Below are positions 1-8,158 of a DNA stretch of 64,000 nt, piece after piece (positions within the stretch are counted from its first letter, which is position 1; each line of letters starts with the position of its first letter). The translations under genes and the position numbers were made by a program. The notes beneath the pieces are model-generated. The model was not told the DNA's origin, ran no database searches, and saw nothing but the letters and a program-made list of their open reading frames with translations. The stretch is from CAZYTM01 sp964649725 (GTDB taxonomy: Bacteria > Desulfobacterota > Desulfuromonadia > Geobacterales > Geobacteraceae). The DNA lies in NCBI GenBank assembly GCA_964649725.1, contig CAZYTM010000003.1:248001-312000 (forward strand), written 5' to 3'.

Positions 1-1712
1 CCGGGGTCTTCCGCGACAACGAGACTATCACCGAGCGGGTGATGGATTCGAACGACCTGGAGCGGGAGCGGGGGATCACCATTCTGGCCAAGAACCTCTC
101 GGTCCACCATGGCCGCTACAAGATAAATATCGTAGACACCCCTGGCCATGCCGATTTCGGCGGCGAGGTGGAGCGGGTGCTGAAGATGGTCGACTCGGTG
201 CTGCTGCTGGTCGACGCCATTGACGGACCGATGCCGCAGACCCGCTTTGTCCTGAAAAAATCCCTCGACCTGGGCCACAAGCCGATCGTCGTCATCAACA
301 AGATCGACCGGGAAGGGAGCCGGCCGGCCGAGGTGGTCGACATGGTCTTCGACCTCTTCTGCGAACTGAACGCCTCGGATGAACAGCTCGACTTCGCCAT
401 CGTCTATACCAGCGCCAAGCAGGGGTATGCCAAGCTCGACATGGACGCTGCCTCGACCAGCCTGGAGCCGCTCTTCGCCGTGATCGAGAGTAATGTCCGC
501 CCCCCCCATGGCGACCCGAAATCACCATTCCAGCTGCTTGTCACCTCTATCGATTACAACGACTATATCGGCCGGATCGCCACTGGCAAGGTCTTCAACG
601 GCAAGGTTACGGCTGGCGAGACCATCGCCCTGGTGAAACGGAACGGCACTGTCACCAAGGGGCGGATATCGAAACTGCTCGGTTACGAAGGGCTGAAACA
701 GGTGGAGATCGCCGAAGCCTGCACCGGCGACATCGTCACCATCGCCGGCTTCGATGACGTCGGTATCGGCGAGACCCTGGCTGCTGCCGACCAGCCGCTG
801 CCGCTCCCCTACGTCTCCATCGACGAGCCGACCATCGCCATGAACTTCATCGTCAACACCTCCCCCTTTGCCGGCCGGGAGGGGAAGCTGGTCACCTCGC
901 GCAATATCCGTGAGCGACTCGACAAGGAGCTGCGCACCAATGTCTCGCTCCGGGTCGAGGATACCGCTTCGGCCGACACCTTCAAGGTATCGGGGCGCGG
1001 CGAGCTGCATCTCTCCATCCTGATCGAGAACATGCGCCGGGAAGGGTTCGAGCTGGCGGTCTCCAAACCTGAGGTGATCTACCGCGAGATCGACGGGCAG
1101 AAGCAGGAACCGCTGGAGTATCTGGTGGTGGATGTCCCCTCCGAGCACCAGGGGGCTATCATCGAGAAGATGGGACCGCGCAAGGGGGAGATGGTCGCCA
1201 TGAACCCGATGGGGGAGACGATCCGCCTCGAATTCATCGTTCCGGCCCGGGGACTGATCGGCCTGCGTGGCGATCTCCTCACCGAGACCCGTGGCACCGC
1301 GGTCATGACCCACACCTTCCACGATTACGGCCCCTACCGGGGTGATATCCCGGGGAGGATGAACGGTGTGCTCACCGCCATGGAGCTGGGGGAGACTACC
1401 GCCTATTCCCTTGATGCCCTGCAGCCGCGCGGCATCCTCTTCGTCTCACCCGGCACAGATGTCTACGGCGGCATGATCATCGGCCAGCACGCCAAGGACA
1501 ACGACCTGGACGTCAACCCCTGCAAAGGGAAGAAGCTGACCAATGTCCGCGCCTCCGGCTCTGACGACGCAGTCAAGCTGGCGCCCCCCCGTATCCTCAC
1601 CCTGGAGCAGGCGCTGGAGTTCATCGATGACGACGAACTGGTGGAGGTCACCCCCCAGTCGATCCGGCTGCGGAAGAAAGAGCTCGACCCGAACCGGCGC
1701 AAGCGGAAGTGA
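1..1712 (+). CDS. typA: Ribosome-associated GTPase TypA/BipA, 5' end outside the window
   Basis: Translational GTPase of the EF-G/LepA class that binds ribosomes and supports assembly and stress or cold adaptation. The reading frame is open from base 3, so the gene begins upstream. About 25 N-terminal residues, including the P-loop, are missing. The visible part starts in switch I (DSNDLERERGITIL), then shows the G3 motif DTPGHADFGGEV and the G4 motif NKID. Beta-barrel domain II follows, then EF-G-like domains III and V, and the BipA-specific C-terminal domain containing GTDVYGGMIIG. It ends with a basic tail (RKRK). The C-terminal end is intact and is followed by a strong terminator. The family is about 600 residues, which agrees with what is visible plus the missing start. 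Identification is firm. Confidence 0.97.
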   Translation, partial: GVFRDNETITERVMDSNDLERERGITILAKNLSVHHGRYKINIVDTPGHADFGGEVERVLKMVDSVLLLVDAIDGPMPQTRFVLKKSLDLGHKPIVVINKIDREGSRPAEVVDMVFDLFCELNASDEQLDFAIVYTSAKQGYAKLDMDAASTSLEPLFAVIESNVRPPHGDPKSPFQLLVTSIDYNDYIGRIATGKVFNGKVTAGETIALVKRNGTVTKGRISKLLGYEGLKQVEIAEACTGDIVTIAGFDDVGIGETLAAADQPLPLPYVSIDEPTIAMNFIVNTSPFAGREGKLVTSRNIRERLDKELRTNVSLRVEDTASADTFKVSGRGELHLSILIENMRREGFELAVSKPEVIYREIDGQKQEPLEYLVVDVPSEHQGAIIEKMGPRKGEMVAMNPMGETIRLEFIVPARGLIGLRGDLLTETRGTAVMTHTFHDYGPYRGDIPGRMNGVLTAMELGETTAYSLDALQPRGILFVSPGTDVYGGMIIGQHAKDNDLDVNPCKGKKLTNVRASGSDDAVKLAPPRILTLEQALEFIDDDELVEVTPQSIRLRKKELDPNRRKRK

Positions 1713-1732
1713 GATAAATATCCAACCATGGA

Positions 1733-1756
1733 GGCGGGCTAACCCCCGCCTTTTTT
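1733..1756 (+). terminator. Rho-independent terminator of typA
   Basis: A GGCGGG/CCCGCC stem with a short loop is followed directly by a run of six T. It lies 20 bases after the typA stop codon. Confidence 0.9.
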
Positions 1757-1843
1757 CTTTATTGATACTTGGCTCCAACTGCGGCTCCAGAGTATTTAAT
1801 CGTAATTTCTGCACTTGCCAATCAAAGATTTTAATTAAGCATA

Positions 1844-1871
1844 TTGCCATGCCTTGAATCTCTGTTATAAT
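1844..1871 (+). promoter_or_regulatory. Sigma-70 promoter for the lipoprotein gene
   Basis: TTGCCA and a perfect TATAAT are separated by 16 bases. They lie about 80 bases upstream of the ATG at 1954, in an AT-rich stretch after the typA terminator. Confidence 0.6.
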
Positions 1872-1953
1872 CCGCCTCATTAAAAAAGTTGCCATCTTTA
1901 TGCCATTTCTATGCGGCGCAGGACTGAGCCTGCACAATAAAGGAGGTATACCC

Positions 1954-2697
1954 ATGAATGAGTGGAATAAGTTGAGATGCTTGACAGTGCTTACCCTGGC
2001 AGTGGCTGCCATGATGGTGACCGGTTGTGCTAATGACCAATTCGAGATGATGAAGAAGAAAGGGATGATCGGCTGCTGCTATGAATCAAAACTGCCGGTC
2101 AACCAGTTGGGGGGGGCGAAATTCCCGGTCACCCTAAAGGTCGACAAACTTGCTAAAGGCGAGACCAGCGTTGATGGTCAGGGGAGCGGCCTGCTGGCCC
2201 TCTTCCCTCTGGTTAGCCCCTTTGCCCATGTAGTCTTTAACAACAGTTTCGTCCTTGATCCAAAACAGGGGCTCAAGGACAATGAAGTAGAAGGTATCTT
2301 GACCGAAGAATTGAGAAAGACTGGTCTCTTCAAGGCTGTTGCGACTACCGAGCCGGCAGACTATCTGCTGAAAGGGAAAATCGACTTGAAGCACCGGAGC
2401 CGGGCACATTTCGCAGGCATTGGCGCAATCATCTATGGTTCCAGCCTCCTCTTCAACTTCATCACTCCAAGCTCTTACGACGAGAAGAGCTGTAACCTAC
2501 ATGTGGACATCGTCTCAGCAGACGGCAAAAAAACAGTCCTGAGCAAGGATTATGCTGTCACCAAAAGTTTCAATATCGGTATCGTTTACGACCCCCTTGA
2601 ACGCCAGTACGACGCTTTTGGCAAGATCGTATTCCCTGAGGTCGTAAGCAAAATGGCAGAAGATATCAACTCCCTCCCTGCGGATGCCTGGAAATAA
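1954..2697 (+). CDS. Outer-membrane-type lipoprotein of unknown function
   Basis: A 247-residue exported lipoprotein. The ATG at 1954 is chosen because a strong AAAGGAGGT lies just ahead of it; upstream in-frame codons have no such site. The signal peptide ends in a VTGC lipobox with lipidated Cys25. The mature part begins polar and Lys-rich, then carries an alpha/beta region with a hydrophobic segment near residues 160-175 (GIGAIIYGSSLLFNFI). The wording 'EELRKTGLFKAV' followed by 'ADYLLKGKI' resembles periplasmic lipoproteins that start with a short ABC/Csg-like subdomain, but I cannot name the family. It stands alone with its own promoter and a downstream stem-loop. The lipoprotein call is firm and the function unknown. 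Confidence 0.85.
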   Translation: MNEWNKLRCLTVLTLAVAAMMVTGCANDQFEMMKKKGMIGCCYESKLPVNQLGGAKFPVTLKVDKLAKGETSVDGQGSGLLALFPLVSPFAHVVFNNSFVLDPKQGLKDNEVEGILTEELRKTGLFKAVATTEPADYLLKGKIDLKHRSRAHFAGIGAIIYGSSLLFNFITPSSYDEKSCNLHVDIVSADGKKTVLSKDYAVTKSFNIGIVYDPLERQYDAFGKIVFPEVVSKMAEDINSLPADAWK

Positions 2698-2708
2698 TGT
2701 TACGACAA

Positions 2709-2741
2709 GGAGCGGGACATGATGACCAACCGTCCCGCTCC
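2709..2741 (+). terminator. Perfect 10-bp stem-loop after the lipoprotein gene
   Basis: GGAGCGGGAC and GTCCCGCTCC form a perfect 10-bp stem around a 13-base loop, beginning 12 bases after the stop. There is no T tract, so it may protect the mRNA end or work poorly as a terminator. Confidence 0.5.
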
Positions 2742-2823
2742 CACCTCCACTAACGACAACTCTCATCAGTCCATTCAAACACGATTTTTTTGATATTACC
2801 CTTAAAATACCCGATATAGGGTA

Positions 2824-2851
2824 TTGCCTTGCATGAAAAAACTGTTATAAT
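2824..2851 (+). promoter_or_regulatory. Sigma-70 promoter for the receiver gene
   Basis: TTGCCT and TATAAT are separated by 16 bases and lie about 68 bases upstream of the ATG at 2919. The arrangement closely mirrors the promoter at 1844-1871. Confidence 0.6.
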
Positions 2852-2918
2852 GGAAATAGATAAAACGTTGTTTGCTAGTTCCCATTAAATGATCAATTCC
2901 CATGAAGGGGCAACGACC

Positions 2919-3302
2919 ATGAACAAGCAGAAGATCCTGATCGTCGACGACAGCGAACTGGTCCTGGCAATGGCCAAGGACGCCCTGGAACATGCCGGCT
3001 ACGATATCGCCACCGCCACCAACGGCATCGAGGCGAACCGGGAGATTTTCTCGGTGCGCAAACCAGACCTTATCATCCTCGATGTGATGATGCCGATGCT
3101 GGACGGCAACAAGAAGGCGAAACTGCTCAAGGAGAAGGAGTTCTCCAGGGATATCCCGATCCTGCTCATCTCCTCCAAGAGCGACGATGAACTGCGCCGC
3201 TTGACCCTGGAATCGGGGGCGAACGGCTTCATCCGCAAACCGTTCACCAACGCCATGATAGTCTCCAGCGTCGGCAAGCACCTGGCCGCTACTTTAAACT
3301 GA
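2919..3302 (+). CDS. Single-domain response regulator (CheY-like receiver)
   Basis: A 127-residue stand-alone receiver domain that would be phosphorylated by a histidine kinase and act by protein contact, since there is no output domain. The acidic pair Asp10-Asp11, phosphoacceptor Asp55 (LIILDVMMP), hydroxyl pair ISS at 84-86 and Lys107 (IRKPF) are all present. An in-frame ATG at 2889 exists, but 2919 is preferred because AAGGGGC lies at proper spacing and the receiver fold begins at once (NKQKILIVDD). No kinase gene is adjacent, so this is an orphan regulator. It is monocistronic, with its own promoter and terminator. Confidence 0.93.
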   Translation: MNKQKILIVDDSELVLAMAKDALEHAGYDIATATNGIEANREIFSVRKPDLIILDVMMPMLDGNKKAKLLKEKEFSRDIPILLISSKSDDELRRLTLESGANGFIRKPFTNAMIVSSVGKHLAATLN

Positions 3303-3328
3303 CCGGCCTGCATATGATGAATAGCCAC

Positions 3329-3357
3329 AGGCGAAGGATTACCCCTTCGCCTTTTTT
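3329..3357 (+). terminator. Rho-independent terminator of the receiver gene
   Basis: AGGCGAAGG/CCTTCGCCT stem followed by seven T. Confidence 0.9.
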
Positions 3358-3360
3358 TGT

Positions 3361-3684
3361 CCGCAAACAGCTATTTATCTTTCCATTAAGGCACGTTTAT
3401 TGTAGTTTACATATGCTTTTCCAGCAGCATTTCAACCCATTCTGACCGGGTCTATAAAGCCCCTACAGATAGGCTTTTCCGGGACGAACCAGGCAGCTTC
3501 AGTAAAGGCCCATAGCATACAGCAGTTATAAAACGTAATTACGTAAGCAAACGTAGTCATTTGGCTTACAGTTTTTCCTGCTGCAACAGCAACAGAAGCA
3601 TGGACTAGCAGCAACAGGCTGCCAGCTTGACAAACCATCGGCGGGCGAGTTCGCTGGTGATTTCCATAGAAGAGGGATATCCGG
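3361..3684 (+). other. Long structured leader ahead of the surface-protein cluster
   Basis: About 320 bases without a gene. There are two clear hairpins. Positions 3446-3483 pair CCGG and AAAGCC with GGCTTT and CCGG. Positions 3543-3569 pair GTAAGC with GCTTAC and are followed by a run of five T, which looks like an attenuator or terminator. ACGTAATTACGT near 3533 is palindromic. I compared the stretch with the GEMM (cyclic dinucleotide) riboswitch consensus and did not find its conserved core. The role is unknown. Confidence 0.4.
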
Positions 3685-6600
3685 GTGATGAGAGCATTAT
3701 TGAAATATTTGAAAAGCGGAGTTGTGGGGGCGATCGTTCTCTGCCTGTTGCTCCTCCCCATGTCGGCAGTGGCAGCGCCTCGCTACACGCCGCTCCTTAC
3801 TTTTACCCCTGCCGACATCACCTTCAGCTACGGAGAGAGCAGCTCCGGCTACAGCGTGACGCTGACCAATACCGGTGACGGCGCCGCCTACAATGTTGCC
3901 CTGTATGCGGATTTCGGCGCTCTTGCCGTAACCTCACCCAACGACCCCTATACCCCCGGCGCTAATCCGTTTTTCACCCTCCCCATGATCCCGGCGGGGG
4001 GGAGCCACACCTTGACCTTCACCCTTGTCAACCCTGACTGGTGTTCCGGCAGCATGGCGCGCAAGGTGGTCTGGCAGCCCCATTACCATGATGCGACCGG
4101 GATCGACTTTACTGCCGGGGCGCAGGTCAGCGCCATCAATCCTGCTGCTGGTGCGCCGGATATACAGGTGAACATGAGCGGGGCGCCGGAGGTGATACAT
4201 ATCGGCGAGACAGTACCGTATCATATCACCTCAGCGTACAGCGGTTCCGTGAGCTGCGGCAGCGGCTCAACCGGTGCTGTTACGGTGGTCGATACGGTCC
4301 CGGCCGGTTTTACGGTAGTTAATGCCGACGGCGGCATCTGGGTGCCGGGGGGGGACGGCACCGGTGGCACGATTACCTGGAGCTATACCCCGCCGGCAAG
4401 CCTGGATAAAAACATCATCCTCCAGTCACCGGGCGCTCCCCAGTGCGAAGGCTATTGCAAGACGACCTTTACCAATAGCGTCTCCGCCTCAGTTACTGCC
4501 TGTTCCGGCTGCACCCTGAACGCTGCCGCGGCAAAGAGCACCGCCATTGCCTGCGCCGAAGGGGTGACATCGACAAAAACAGCCAGTGGACCCTTTGAGC
4601 GGGGGAGCGACACCAGCTATACCAATACCTATATATTTGACAGCGGCTCCACGGTAACTCTCAATAGCCTGGTATTTACCGAGCACGCCGAAAACCGGCA
4701 GCTCTATAATCCCGGCAGCCTGGCCATCATTTTTGACGGGGTTGACATCACCGCTGCCGTCCTGGTGACCGACACCACCACCAACGCTGGTGGCTCACTG
4801 GTCCTCGATTTCAGCGGCGCTCCCGCCACAGCGCTGGCGGGCAAGAGCCTGGTCATCTCCTATGACCTGACCGCCACGCCAAACACGGTGGCCGCCTGCG
4901 GCAACACCACTTTTTACTCCTGGTCCAGCCTGAACATGGGGGCTTCCGGCGCTGCCTGCCTGGTAGATGGCGTGATCCACGAAACCGTCCCGGTGACCAT
5001 CGGCTCACCCGCCATGGCGGCCACCATCAGCGGGCTTCCGGCGGTCATGGATAAAGGCCGGACCCAGACTATCACCCTGAACCTGACCCAGACCTCCACC
5101 TTCAATCCCAAGGATGTCAAACTGGAATTATCCGGACTCAACTATTATGTCGTCAATCCTGCCGCCGTCACCTGCGGCGGCGCTGTAGCCCCCGTTTCCT
5201 GCACCCCAGCTCTTAACGGCAGCGGTAATTATGAGTGGACCTTTAACGACGGGTTTACCGGCCAGAATCAAACCGCCACCATCCAGGTGACGGTGCTGAA
5301 GCGCGCCACCGGCAGCGGCGGCCTGGTGGCCACCGCCTATTTCGACGACCGCACGACCGATAATGGCGTCAGCGATCTGTTATGCGCCGCCACTGCCACT
5401 GCGCAGCCGGATCTGCTGCGGGGGGGAGATCTGATCATCGAAAACACCCCGGACGTGTTTGTTGCTGATGCCTATACCACCAGTTTCCAACGGAAATTGT
5501 ACGTCATCAATCGTGGCGCCGGCACGGCTTATAACGTCTGGGTGGATGATCTTCTGGGGTCCGATCTGCAATATGTTTCGGCGGTGGTCGACAATATGAC
5601 CGGGGTCACGGTTACCGGCAACCAGGATCACAGCGGCGGCGCCATGAACGGTTCGACCATCGCCATTGCCGCTATGACGGCAGGTGAGAGGCGAATGATC
5701 ACAGCCACGGGGAATATTACTGGCTGCAGCAATCTGACCAGCACCGCCATTGCCAACTGGAACGTCATTGGCACTGCGGCCCAGGTATCGGCAAGCGATT
5801 CCGGGGTGGTACAGATTCCGACCTCACCGCAGCTCGACACCAGCAAGGCAATTACGCCGCTCGACGCCCTTGGCGTATCCACCGCCACCGCCACCTTCCG
5901 CAACAGCGGCGATACCAAGATCTATAATGTCATGATGACCGCGACACTCCCCGCAGGGTTGACGTATATTCCCAGCAGCACTCGCTGGCGGGTGAACGGC
6001 GGCGGATGGAACGGGCCGAACGCGGCCTATAATCCGAATCCCACGACCTCCCCCCTGGTTTGGACCAGAAACGAAATTCCGGGCATGTCCTCTATGAACC
6101 CCGGAGACACCCTGGAGATCAATTTCGAACTGATTGCGGATTGCAGCTTTACCGGTGGCACAGTCAAGGTGGCAACGCAGTTTGAGGACCCCTGCGGTCA
6201 GATCCACACCGTCGCGGAGTGGAGCGCCGCCATAGCCCCGAACGCGCCGGTCATCGGCATTACCGGTTTCACCTTAAGTCCCGCCACCATCTATACCCAC
6301 AACGACAACACCGAACTAACCGTTACCATCGCCAATACAGGGACGGTTGACGCCGAAAATCTCGACCTGGTGGTCACCCTGCCGGACGGGCTCTCGTACA
6401 GTAGCGGTTCCGCCAAACTTTTTGTGGGACCGGACAATACCGGGACTGCCATAGCGATTGGTGACCCCACGATAGTCGGCAATCAATTGAGATTTACCAA
6501 TACCGCAAGCAAGCTGGACAACCTGGTGAACTCTCTGCAGGCTAACGGCGGCAACGATACCCTGGTGCTGAAATTCTCGGTCAGATCATCCTGCTATGTC

Positions 6601-7902
6601 ACCGGCAATCTGGGGCTCACGCTGTACTACTATGACGCGTGCGGCGCCACCCAGTACAGCACCACCGCCAGCCACGCCGTTACGGCCTCTTCGCCCAATC
6701 TTTCGGTGGTTGCAACTCCAGTTGTCCCCTATGCCGAATGCGGTTCGGATGTCACCTGGAACGTGGCCGTAACCAATAACGGCACCGGCAATGCCCAGGT
6801 GGTGCGGGTGGAAGAGACACTTGGCGCCGGGCTGACCTATGTTCCGGGCAGTTTTACCGCCATTGACAAGCCGGGTACCGTGATAGCCGATCTGGCAGGC
6901 AACCTCCTGGGGTGGGAGTTTAACAATCTGGCAGCTGGCGCCACGGCCCGCTTTACCCTGAAGAGCACGGTCGATAGCGCCGGTTGCGCCATAGGGTCGC
7001 GCCAGAGTAGTGTGCGGGCCATCTGGGGGGGCGGTACGACCGGTGAAGCTGTTGACAACAATCCTGCAACCACCTCCTATGACTGCACCATCGGCACCTG
7101 GGCCAATGCCGCTCCAGCCACGGTGGCGGTCATTGTACCCACGGTCACCGCCATTGTTATCGATCAAAACCAGCCCCAGACCTTATACAGCGGGGTGGAG
7201 GGGAAAGGGGTCTATAAAAGCAGCGATGGCGGTCAGATCTGGGTTCCAACTACAGGCCAGCCGGGCAATCTGCGCATCAAACAGCTCGTTATCCACCCGT
7301 CCGTTGCCGGCACCCTCTTTGCCGCCAGCTACGGCAGCGGCATCTTCACCAGCAGCGACAGCGGCAACAGCTGGAGCGCCTGCAGCGGCCAGCCGGCCAA
7401 CCTGAACAGCGTTGCCCTGACTATTGCTGCCAGCGGCAGACTCTATGCCGGCACCGAAGGGGGGATCTTCTCCAGCAGCGACTGTAACAGCTGGAGTGAC
7501 GTCAACAGCGGCCTGACCGTGGATACTGCAAAGCCGCCAGTCGTGATAGTTATTGCCGGTAACACTCTCTACGCCGGGCTTGACGGGCTTGGAATATGGA
7601 AGAAAGTCGATACAGGCGACTGGACAGCTGCTACCGGCCTTCCGGCCAACAGCCGGGTCAAGGCGATTGTGATGAAGGATTCGGCAAACCTCTATGCAGC
7701 ACTCTATGGCAGCGGTGTCTACAAGAGCACAGACAGCGGTGGCAGCTGGAGCGCCTGCGGCGCAACCGGTCTGACAAACACCAATCTGCTGTCGCTGAAG
7801 ATTAATGGCAGCGGTTATCTATATGCCGGGACTGAGAGCGGGATTTTCGTCAGCGTCAATGACTGCGGAACGTGGAACCCTATGAATAGTGGGTTGCCGT
7901 AA
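3685..7902 (+). CDS. Giant exported protein: DUF11-like repeats plus double Asp-box module (gene A)
   Basis: A 1405-residue exported protein. The start is GTG 3685 (or ATG 3688), with AGAGGGA 7-10 bases upstream. A Sec signal peptide occupies about residues 1-31, ending AVAA. Residues of about 35-1150 hold successive beta-sandwich repeats of the DUF11/CARDB kind with their typical phrasing (DTVPAGFTVV, TLPAGLTYIPSS, TLPDGLSYSSGS, TLGAGLTYVPGS). From about 1153 to the end are two copies of the Asp-box triplet shared by the next four large genes. Each copy has three blades, and each has a Cys after the Trp of blade 2 (WSAC) and another in blade 3 (SSDC, VNDC). It ends abruptly in NSGLP. There is no membrane anchor or sorting tail. 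It is probably a cell-surface or secreted structural adhesin; the function is inferred from architecture only. Confidence 0.8.
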   Translation: MMRALLKYLKSGVVGAIVLCLLLLPMSAVAAPRYTPLLTFTPADITFSYGESSSGYSVTLTNTGDGAAYNVALYADFGALAVTSPNDPYTPGANPFFTLPMIPAGGSHTLTFTLVNPDWCSGSMARKVVWQPHYHDATGIDFTAGAQVSAINPAAGAPDIQVNMSGAPEVIHIGETVPYHITSAYSGSVSCGSGSTGAVTVVDTVPAGFTVVNADGGIWVPGGDGTGGTITWSYTPPASLDKNIILQSPGAPQCEGYCKTTFTNSVSASVTACSGCTLNAAAAKSTAIACAEGVTSTKTASGPFERGSDTSYTNTYIFDSGSTVTLNSLVFTEHAENRQLYNPGSLAIIFDGVDITAAVLVTDTTTNAGGSLVLDFSGAPATALAGKSLVISYDLTATPNTVAACGNTTFYSWSSLNMGASGAACLVDGVIHETVPVTIGSPAMAATISGLPAVMDKGRTQTITLNLTQTSTFNPKDVKLELSGLNYYVVNPAAVTCGGAVAPVSCTPALNGSGNYEWTFNDGFTGQNQTATIQVTVLKRATGSGGLVATAYFDDRTTDNGVSDLLCAATATAQPDLLRGGDLIIENTPDVFVADAYTTSFQRKLYVINRGAGTAYNVWVDDLLGSDLQYVSAVVDNMTGVTVTGNQDHSGGAMNGSTIAIAAMTAGERRMITATGNITGCSNLTSTAIANWNVIGTAAQVSASDSGVVQIPTSPQLDTSKAITPLDALGVSTATATFRNSGDTKIYNVMMTATLPAGLTYIPSSTRWRVNGGGWNGPNAAYNPNPTTSPLVWTRNEIPGMSSMNPGDTLEINFELIADCSFTGGTVKVATQFEDPCGQIHTVAEWSAAIAPNAPVIGITGFTLSPATIYTHNDNTELTVTIANTGTVDAENLDLVVTLPDGLSYSSGSAKLFVGPDNTGTAIAIGDPTIVGNQLRFTNTASKLDNLVNSLQANGGNDTLVLKFSVRSSCYVTGNLGLTLYYYDACGATQYSTTASHAVTASSPNLSVVATPVVPYAECGSDVTWNVAVTNNGTGNAQVVRVEETLGAGLTYVPGSFTAIDKPGTVIADLAGNLLGWEFNNLAAGATARFTLKSTVDSAGCAIGSRQSSVRAIWGGGTTGEAVDNNPATTSYDCTIGTWANAAPATVAVIVPTVTAIVIDQNQPQTLYSGVEGKGVYKSSDGGQIWVPTTGQPGNLRIKQLVIHPSVAGTLFAASYGSGIFTSSDSGNSWSACSGQPANLNSVALTIAASGRLYAGTEGGIFSSSDCNSWSDVNSGLTVDTAKPPVVIVIAGNTLYAGLDGLGIWKKVDTGDWTAATGLPANSRVKAIVMKDSANLYAALYGSGVYKSTDSGGSWSACGATGLTNTNLLSLKINGSGYLYAGTESGIFVSVNDCGTWNPMNSGLP

Positions 7903-7955
7903 GGTGAAGCAGGCGGCAGGCTGAAGGCTGAAGGTCAAAGGCATTTTTTCAGTGA

Positions 7956-8045
7956 TGAAAAGGGTGGACATGATGGACAGGATAAGAGCTTAAAAACTGG
8001 CTGTCTGGTTTTGATCTTATCCGCCTTTATCCTGTTTATCCCTGT
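7956..8045. repeat. Intergenic inverted repeat with CAGGATAA-type arms
   Basis: GGACAGGATAAGA is mirrored by TCTTATCC and ATCCTGTTTATCC about 50 bases later, giving a long imperfect hairpin between genes A and B. It resembles dispersed intergenic repeats rather than a terminator, as no T tract follows. Confidence 0.5.
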
Positions 8046-8158
8046 TCAAATAAAAGGTTTTGACTTTCGTCGCGTCGTTGCGTGACGCCATCTCCTGGTT
8101 TTCTGCGCAGCGCGACAGTCGAATCAGAATTGTATAAAGAAGATGCAGGAGGGTTAAG

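Noticed and set aside
522..1322. Long minus-strand frame antisense to typA (266 codons)
   Set aside because: It is a shadow of a highly conserved GC-rich gene: no ribosome site and no recognisable protein pattern.
3361..3684. GEMM-type cyclic dinucleotide riboswitch upstream of gene A
   Set aside because: Hairpins exist but the conserved core nucleotides and tetraloop-receptor arrangement were not found.
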